Assembly: GCA_021292105.1 (NCBI GenBank)
Contig: CM037870.1
Span: 67,249,260-67,313,259 of the forward strand
Length of the DNA stretch: 64,000 nt
From: Anadara kagoshimensis
Lineage: Eukaryota > Mollusca > Bivalvia > Arcoida > Arcidae
Direction: 5' to 3'
Shown here: positions 57,788-64,000 of the stretch, one piece after another
How the letters are laid out: each line of letters begins with the position of its first letter
Position numbering within the stretch: the stretch's first letter is position 1
Made by a program: the position numbers and the translations under genes
The notes under the pieces: model-generated
Seen by the model: only the letters and a program-made list of their open reading frames with translations
Told to the model about the DNA's origin: nothing
The model's database searches: none

Positions 57788-57840
57788 AAGCACTACTGAT
57801 GAGGAATTGTATTCCGAAACGGGAGTCTAGCGGCGCTGTA
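57788..57840 (+). ncRNA. Hammerhead ribozyme motif, core-intact copy
   Basis: All conserved core elements are present in order: CTGATGA at 57796-57802; a 5-bp stem II GGAAT/ATTCC with loop TGT (57803-57815); GAAA at 57816-57819; a very short stem III (A57819-T57826, C57820-G57825, loop GGGA); and the GTC site with predicted cleavage after C57827. Stem I pairs 57793-57795 with 57828-57830 and, across an internal loop, 57789-57791 with 57135-style distal bases 57835-57837. Minimal stem III is characteristic of hammerheads reported in Penelope-like retroelements. Two decayed relatives lie at 25.8 and 28.3 kb. Confidence 0.8.
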
Positions 57841-57901
57841 AAAAAAATGGTAGCCAAAACATTTAATTGATATAATTTGTCAACAGGCAATCAGTATATC
57901 A

Positions 57902-57988
57902 ATGGATAGAAACTTTGAACCATTGCTTGATGATTCGTTTCCTTATTCACATGATATAGAACCTTCAACTCCAGATACAGGTAAATAG
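57902..57988 (+). CDS. Candidate short first coding exon 3' of the hammerhead
   Basis: ATG followed by 27 further codons (MDRNFEPLLDDSFPYSHD...) to TAG. An ACAG|GTAAAT donor-like site at 57981 lies just before the stop. Acidic and Pro-rich. It begins 62 bp after the hammerhead, so it could be the 5' ORF of the same element; Penelope-like elements can retain introns. It could equally be a first exon of an unseen host gene, or chance. Confidence 0.25.
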   Translation: MDRNFEPLLDDSFPYSHDIEPSTPDTGK

Positions 57989-58059
57989 ATCACGTTACAT
58001 TTCCCAATAAACATAAAATTATTTTGAATACAAAGATAATGTTATGTATACTAGTGAAT

Positions 58060-58320
58060 TAGAAATAAATGGTATGGCAGCGCCTTAAGTTGTGCTTCAT
58101 ATTGGACATGTACCTCAATTATGACACCCAGTAAAATGTATGACAATTGTTATCACTTTAATTATTCTTCTGCCAACTGTCCTTTTCTACGTAGCAATTT
58201 TACTTGCTTCTCCTGTTATGGTGTATTTATAAAATTGTGAGCCTATTCCCAACACGAGAGCTGCAGTGTGCTGCTTTCAAATATCAGTGACACAGAAATA
58301 TTACAAACCCAGGCATATCG
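58060..58320 (+). mobile_element. Dispersed repeat, coding-derived part (Penelope-like)
   Basis: ttgtgcttcatattggacat, cttgcttctcctgttatggt and ttacaaacccaggcatatcg follow the order of the 30.5-kb copy; the reading frame is broken. It lacks the 3' non-coding part. Confidence 0.65.
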
Positions 58321-58330
58321 AGATCTCAGA

Positions 58331-58352
58331 GTTATATATATATATATATATA
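58331..58352. repeat. Short (TA)n tract
   Basis: About 22 bp of alternating ta at the broken end of the dispersed repeat copy. Confidence 0.9.
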
Positions 58353-58354
58353 TT

Positions 58355-59300
58355 TATAGTAGCAGGAAACATCATAGATATCTCATAGATATCTCTTAGG
58401 CGTGGTAACTGGCGAATATTTCTGACAATAGGTTGTCTTTCTGAGAAGGAATGAAGTAAGTAAAAAACATACATAGGCGGTGAGAGGATGTGTTATTAGT
58501 TAATTCGCGCTAAGAAAAGCAACCGATGACTATTAATATCACAGACTTTCGATGCATCTGGAGTATGTAAAGTAATTAATGGAAATGTTTAAAGGTTAAC
58601 AAATCAGGTACCTAGCCATCACAACCATTATCATAATAAATAAACAAAAGTTAGCTAAATACCTTTCATTTAAGTTAAGGTTAGTAATGGACAGATTTTT
58701 ATCAAAATGAAATGTTCTAGCTTATGTTTTGATAAAACTGAAAATGAACAAAAAAGAACAAAACAATTGTGGTTCAACTTTTTTCGTTTTTGATTCATGG
58801 TATAATTTTCGATTGCTATATATTTGTTTGCATGACCATGAATACTATCTTGTCGATGTATTTGCCCTCAAATTTTACCGCAAATTGAAATGAATTTGAA
58901 GTTTATGTGTCCAAATATTTGTATCGAACCACACTATTTTTCATTTTGTTTACAAGCAGCCCAGGAATGCTGTTGATAGAGAGAAATTTACCTTTCAGTT
59001 AAACCTTACATACAGTCCCGTCAAAACATCTATGAAAATGAACGAAGGAAGATTATGAATTAATCCGCGAATGTAAATGAGTCATTCAACCAAGGTGTGT
59101 ACCCGTTTACTATATATACAATAATTTTTTACAGGCAACAATAGAGTTATTTATGTGAAAATAGGCACATGTTTAAAATTATACTGCAAAATATGCAATA
59201 TCAATACGTGTGCATGTTGTGCAAGACGTATGTGTGATACCGGATACAGTTGTGTTCCTTTAAATTTATTTTCATTGTGGTAGTGTCATGTGCTTCTTTT
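58355..59300. other. Intergenic stretch, little recognised
   Basis: AT-rich, with a small repeat of catagatatct near 58373-58397. No coding similarity. Confidence 0.4.
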
Positions 59301-59308
59301 GAATTTTT

Positions 59309-59405
59309 GTGAAATAATACATTCAAATGTAGCAAATAGCATTATTGTCATGTGCTACTTTTGAATGTATTATTTCATAAAACTTCAAAAGTAGCACATG
59401 ACAAT
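59309..59405. repeat. Overlapping, mutually exclusive hairpins
   Basis: 59344-59365 pairs perfectly with 59384-59405 (22 bp, 18-nt loop). The middle segment 59353-59376 also pairs with 59309-59332 (24 bp, one mismatch). The same middle strand can form either stem. Confidence 0.85.
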
Positions 59406-59485
59406 AGTATATGCGACACTTCAAATCTGAATTACTGTTTGAGCACGGTTTTGTAGGTAAATCAAGCTATACGACTAATGACATA

Positions 59486-60170
59486 TCTGCTTTTTAGATA
59501 AGTCAGACGCCAAATTTTGCGAATAAAATTATGAATCGCCTGTTTTATGAGTACGCCAGACGTTGGGCTAAATTAGAAGAAGTTGAGCTTGATACCTTAT
59601 CCGACTGGATAAAAGTTGTGAGATCTTTGGTTAAAACGAGGATTGCCAAACTTAAAGGTACTAAACCGTCTTCAGTACTCAGGGATCCAGAAATTAAGGC
59701 AATTCTAACCGACAAACACAACAAATATGTTGTTGTCCCAGCTGATAAGGCTGGGACAACATCATTCTCGTTTGTAAGAGATTCTACCTTGAATGCCTTA
59801 ATAAAGAGCTTGGTTTAGATAGTATATCAAATAACCCTGCATATACTAGAACTACTTTTACCAAAGATGAAGTTCTTTCCAACCATAGGGGAGTTTTTGA
59901 GTCTGTCGGTATCAATCTCAAAGAGGAAGATCTTGATCTTCCTTACTTGTATTGGATACCTAAACTCCATAAAAAGCCACACAGTGAAAGATATATAGCA
60001 GCCTCGTCTTAATGTACTACTAAATCATTATCGGTAACACAAATTATCGCCAATCGTCAAACATGATCTTCAGTCTTATTCAGAAAAAATATATTTTACA
60101 TCTGGAATCAACCAAATGTGGATTCTCAAAAATTGTAAAGAATTATTTAGGTCTATTGTAGTCCACCATG
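59486..60170 (+). pseudogene. Reverse transcriptase relic of a Penelope-like retroelement
   Basis: Open frame 59531-59818 gives LFYEYARRWAKLEEVELDTL, then KYVVVPADKAG. After a frameshift near 59790 it continues with LYWIPKLHKKPHSERYIAAS, a stop, and CTTKSLS. ADKA followed by PKLHK-P is the N-terminal part of this RT family and is shared with Penelope-type RTs. The catalytic YxDD region is not present. Stops and frameshifts make it dead. It is the probable upstream part of the family whose 3' ends are dispersed through the window. Confidence 0.72.
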
Positions 60171-60560
60171 TCTACTCGTGCGCTAGAAATTTCGGGATAG
60201 AGAGAATACAACTCTTCTATATGTGTCAACCCGATTAAAAACCCGGTATTATAAACTAGACACATCTAAATTGTAGTGTTTTATTAAAGTGTAAAGAACA
60301 CGCTCAGAACATGTAAAAGTGAATATTTCGTATAAATACAAGCGCAGTATAAAGCCAAGTATCAATCGTACTGGGTGTAGATCAACCGGGTGGGTTTGCG
60401 CGCTGTTTGCACCACCATGCGCACAAAATATAGACACAACTAACACGGGACTAATAGTAAAGTGTTATTATTTTATAAATAAATGAGACTGTCATATCAC
60501 GATTTGTTGTGTCTGTGTGTTTGCTAATGTGAGGGGTGCGCCAACGTACCTCTGTCATCT
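60171..60560. other. Intergenic stretch, nothing recognised
   Basis: No supported feature. Confidence 0.4.
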
Positions 60561-60597
60561 TGTAGTTATTCAATTTTCTAGTAGCATATGACACACA

Positions 60598-60741
60598 AGT
60601 TATTTACGTGAAATATTATTCAATTTGTATGTATTTCAAAATACAGGTTCTGAACATGTTTTAGTTATTCAATTTTCGAGTTATTTAAGTGAAATATTAT
60701 TCAATTTGTATGTATTTCAAAATACAGGTTCTGAGCATGTT
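60598..60741. repeat. 81-bp direct tandem duplication
   Basis: The segment with gaaatattattcaatttgta and tttcaaaatacaggttctga occurs at 60610 and 60691, nearly identical. Confidence 0.93.
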
Positions 60742-60779
60742 TTTCCCCTACTTTTTAGTTGGTGTTTCAAACGTTGAAT

Positions 60780-60782
<3 letters not shown>

Positions 60783-60842
<60 letters not shown>
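60783..60842. repeat. (TA)n microsatellite
   Basis: About 60 bp of alternating at, immediately upstream of the LINE. Confidence 0.95.
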
Positions 60843-61073
60843 TGATTTGTTTGGAGTGTTTTGACAATTCCTTTCCTTTTCGTGGCTTGTCACATAGTGA
60901 TTTATGATTTTTTTTACTTTTTCACAATATATTTGTTTTTATGTATACCATTTCTTCTCTCTTTCATTCACTATGCTACTGTTATTTCTATCTGTCCTGT
61001 AAAAATCTTGTTTCACAACATCACTTCAATAAGATTAACACTACCATCATTGGTTAACATTTACGAAATCAAA

Positions 61074-64000
61074 ATGACAAACGAAGGTAAAGATGCCATA
61101 AGTATAATTTCATTGAACTGTCAAGGTTTATCAAATATAGAAAAACGATTAGATATTTTTGATCATTTAAAAACAATGAAATGTAATATTTATTGTTTAC
61201 AAGACACTCATTTTATACTAAATGAAAGGAATTTTATTAGCACACAATGGGGATATACTGCAATTTTTAGTTGTAACACATCTAATTCCAGAGGAGTTGC
61301 CATTTTATTCGCAAACAATTTTGATTTAAAATGCTTAAAGAAAAAATAGACCCACTCGGGAATTACATACTTTTAGATCTAGTAATTAGTGAATCACGAA
61401 TAACTTTGGTAAATATTTACGCGCCCAACTTAGACAACCCCAATTTTTTTATAGACCTATTCACAATGGTAGAGGACTTTGGAAACCAAACTGTCATTAT
61501 TTGTGGAGATTTTAATTTAGTACTTAACCCCGAATTAGACTATTATAATTATAAGAATATAAACAATCCGAAATCTAGAAATACCGTTCTTGAAAAAATT
61601 GATGAATTTAACTTGGTTGACGTATTTAGAGATTTACACCCACAATCAAAACGGTTTACATGGAGAAAGAAAACCCCAATAAAACAAGCGCGTTTAGATT
61701 TTTTCTTGATCACCGAAAATATTCTTCACAATGTAGTTACTTGTTGTATAAATCCCAGTTATAGATCAGATCATAATAGTATTAAATTAGTCATATCAAT
61801 GAGTAATATTATCCGGGGCAAAGGCCTATGGAAGTTCAATAACTACTTATTAAAAGACGAAAATTACATAAATGCAATAAAAAACTATATAAACGAAATT
61901 AAAACCCAGTACGCTACCCCAACTTATAACTTAGATGCTATACAATCGATTCCTAATCAAGAAATTCAATTTGTAATTAATGACCAATTATTTCTTGAAA
62001 CGTTGTTAATGGAAATAAGGGGAAAAACTATTTCATATGCTTCATATAAGAAAAAAATGACCGAAAATAAGGAAAAACAACTTTTTGAAGAAATTGAAAA
62101 ATTAGAAAACGATTCGAACCCAAATTTTGATGCAATAGAAATTAAGAAAACTGAACTAGAAAATATACGAAAAGTGAAACTTAAGGGTAAATTAATCAGA
62201 TCTCGGGCTAAATGGATTGAAGAGGGAGAGAAACCAACTAATTATTTTTGTAATTTAGAAAATCGACATTTTACAAATAAAACTATTCCAAGAATAGAAA
62301 AAAATGATGGCAATATTATTACAAATCAAATGGATATTTTAGAGGAAACAAAATTATTTTATAAAAATCTATATTCTTTGAAGGATAACAACACAAATAC
62401 TTATGATTTAAATAAACTCAAGTCTCCTGAGATAAATTTTCTGTCAAAAAATGACTCTAATACTTTGGAGGGCCTAATATCATACGAAGAAGCTACAGAA
62501 ACTTTAAAGAAAATGAAGAATAATAAAAGTCCCGGTTCGGACGGTTTTACAACTGAGTTTTTCAAAATATTCTGGAAAGATATAGGTCATTTTGTGGTTA
62601 GATCGATAAATTATGGTTTTCAAAAGGGTGAAATGTCTATCACACAAAAACAGGGTATAATAACATGTATCCCCAAGGGGAATAAACCTAAGCAATATCT
62701 GAAAAATTGGAGGCCAATCTCGCTTTTGAATGTTACTTATAAAATTGCCTCTGGAAGCATAGCAGCTCGAATAAAACCTAAGTTAGATTTCTTAATTAAT
62801 TCTGACCAAACAGGATTTATTCCGGGAAGATACATTGGTGAGAATACCAGACTCATCTACGATATAATGCAATATACAGAACATGAAAATATACCTGGAA
62901 TGTTACTTTTAATTGACTTTGAAAAAGCATTTGATACAATATCATGGACTTTTATGAACAAAGTACTAGACTTTTTCGGTTTTGGGAATGATATTTGCAA
63001 ATGGGTTTCTATGTTTTATAATAATATCTCATCTTCTGTAATTCAAAATGGTCATCTGTCCAATTTTTTTTTACTATTTCACGTGGATGTCGCTAAGGCG
63101 ACCCACTCTCACCCTACGTTTTTCTCCTATGTGCCGAGATTCTAGCAATAATGATCAGGATGAACACAGATATTAAGGGTATTAATATAGATAACGAGTA
63201 ATATAAAATCTCACAATTTGCAGACGACACATGTGTTATATTGGATGGTTCTGAAAAATCGTTGAACACTTGTTTACAAACATTAAATAATTTTGGTAGT
63301 ATGTCTGGTCTCTTAATTAATTTTCAAAAGACGAATGTTATATGGATTGGTAAAATATATTTTCGAATGTTAAATTATGCACAGAATGTAAATTGGACTG
63401 GGGTAAAACAACATTCACATTGTTAGGCATAGATTTTACAGTGCATCTAGAAGATATGGTAAATTAAATTATGAAAAAAAAGTTATCAAGATAAAGGCAA
63501 TGATTAATCAGTGGTCAAAAAGAAAGTTAACGCCCTATGGGAAAATAACAGTATTAAAAACTCTAATAATTCCTACTCTTAATCATTTATTTATATCATT
63601 ACCAAATCCACGACCCGACTTTTTTAAAACAATGAATAAATTATTTTATAGTTTTATTTGGGACGGGAAACCCGACAAAATAAAGAGAAATGTATTGAGT
63701 CAGTCTTATATAAATGGGGGGCTTAAAATGCCAAATTTGGAAAGCTTCGTTAAAAGCTTAAAACTAACATGGATAAGACGCACAATTGTTAACGGATCAA
63801 AATGGCAGCGACTTTTTTTATATATCTTAAATGCCGAAAATTTTTTAATATACGAGAGAGACTTTTGGAAAAATAAACTAGGTACTACCAGCAATATGTT
63901 TTGGAGAGATGTTATAATAGGATATATTGAATTGTTAGAATCTATCAAGCCAGCTAATTGGAAAGATTTTTTGTCACTGAGTTTGTGGTATAACCCAAAT
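61074..64000 (+). mobile_element. Non-LTR retrotransposon (L1/Tx1-type LINE) ORF2, frameshifted, cut by the window edge
   Basis: ORF2 starts at ATG 61074. APE-type endonuclease: ISLNCQGLS, CLQDTHF, CGDFN, RLDFFLI and SDHNSIKL. Then an L1-type linker (IRSRAKWIEEGEKPTNYF), and RT with NNKSPGSDGFTTEFFKIFW, IPKGNKPKQYLKNWRPISLL, DQTGFIPGRYIGENTR, LLIDFEKAFDTISW and FADD at 63217-63228. A -1/+1 shift occurs in an A run at about 61340 and another in a T run at about 63070, with a stop near 63198 and a further shift at about 63400. Downstream coding (LTPYGKITVLKTLIIPTLNH, then IWDGKPDKIKRNVL) continues to the window end. Recently degenerated. Confidence 0.9.
61331..63145 (+). pseudogene. LINE ORF2 main open segment (endonuclease C-part, linker and RT N-part)
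   Basis: 604-codon uninterrupted segment in the frame after the first shift. Its first methionine is not the natural start: upstream endonuclease sequence is in the 61074-61348 frame. It ends in a frameshifted tail just before the RT catalytic box. Confidence 0.88.

Overview
The window is animal nuclear DNA, AT-rich and full of repeats. The organism is most likely a mollusc, probably a bivalve; this is an inference. The evidence is spliced genes with GT/AG introns, a claudin-like gene, tandem glycine N-acyltransferase-like genes, tRNA-derived SINEs, an L1/Tx1-type LINE, a Ty3/gypsy element, and a probable Penelope-like retroelement family with hammerhead ribozyme motifs. There is no bacterial gene organisation and no CRISPR array.

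Layout. 1-7.9 kb is stacked satellite DNA: a 63-bp repeat, a 25-bp repeat organised as 75-bp trimers, a 68-bp dimeric satellite that changes abruptly to a 55-bp deletion variant, and a 21/42-bp satellite. 10.7-17.9 kb (+) is a four-exon, four-transmembrane claudin-like gene. Its large introns hold miniature inverted-repeat elements, a SINE and degenerate tandem repeats. 22.0-31.4 kb (-) and 52.0-56.6 kb (-) are two five-exon paralogous glycine N-acyltransferase-like (GNAT fold) genes. The distal copy is intact (296 codons); the proximal copy has a 1-bp deletion and stop in exon 3. Between them lie a 6-kb satellite of 29-bp monomers with 1.1-1.25 kb higher-order repeats (31.7-37.8 kb), and a decayed Ty3/gypsy element (about 38.7-46.95 kb, -) split by a 5.33-kb foldback-type DNA transposon with a 5-bp target duplication. 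57-64 kb holds a SINE, a well-formed hammerhead ribozyme motif, a relic reverse-transcriptase ORF of the Penelope-like type, and a LINE that runs off the right edge.

About nineteen fragments of one dispersed repeat, in both orientations, fall between 12 and 58.3 kb. Their best copy (about 30.46-31.06 kb) encodes a recognisable retroelement C-terminal tail. Together with the RT relic at 59.5 kb and three hammerhead motifs, they point to one Penelope-like family as the main coloniser of this locus.

Only three loci look like host protein-coding genes. Nearly all long open frames in the satellites follow from repeat period and composition. Coordinates of dispersed-repeat copies are approximate (tens of bases) because they were aligned by eye.
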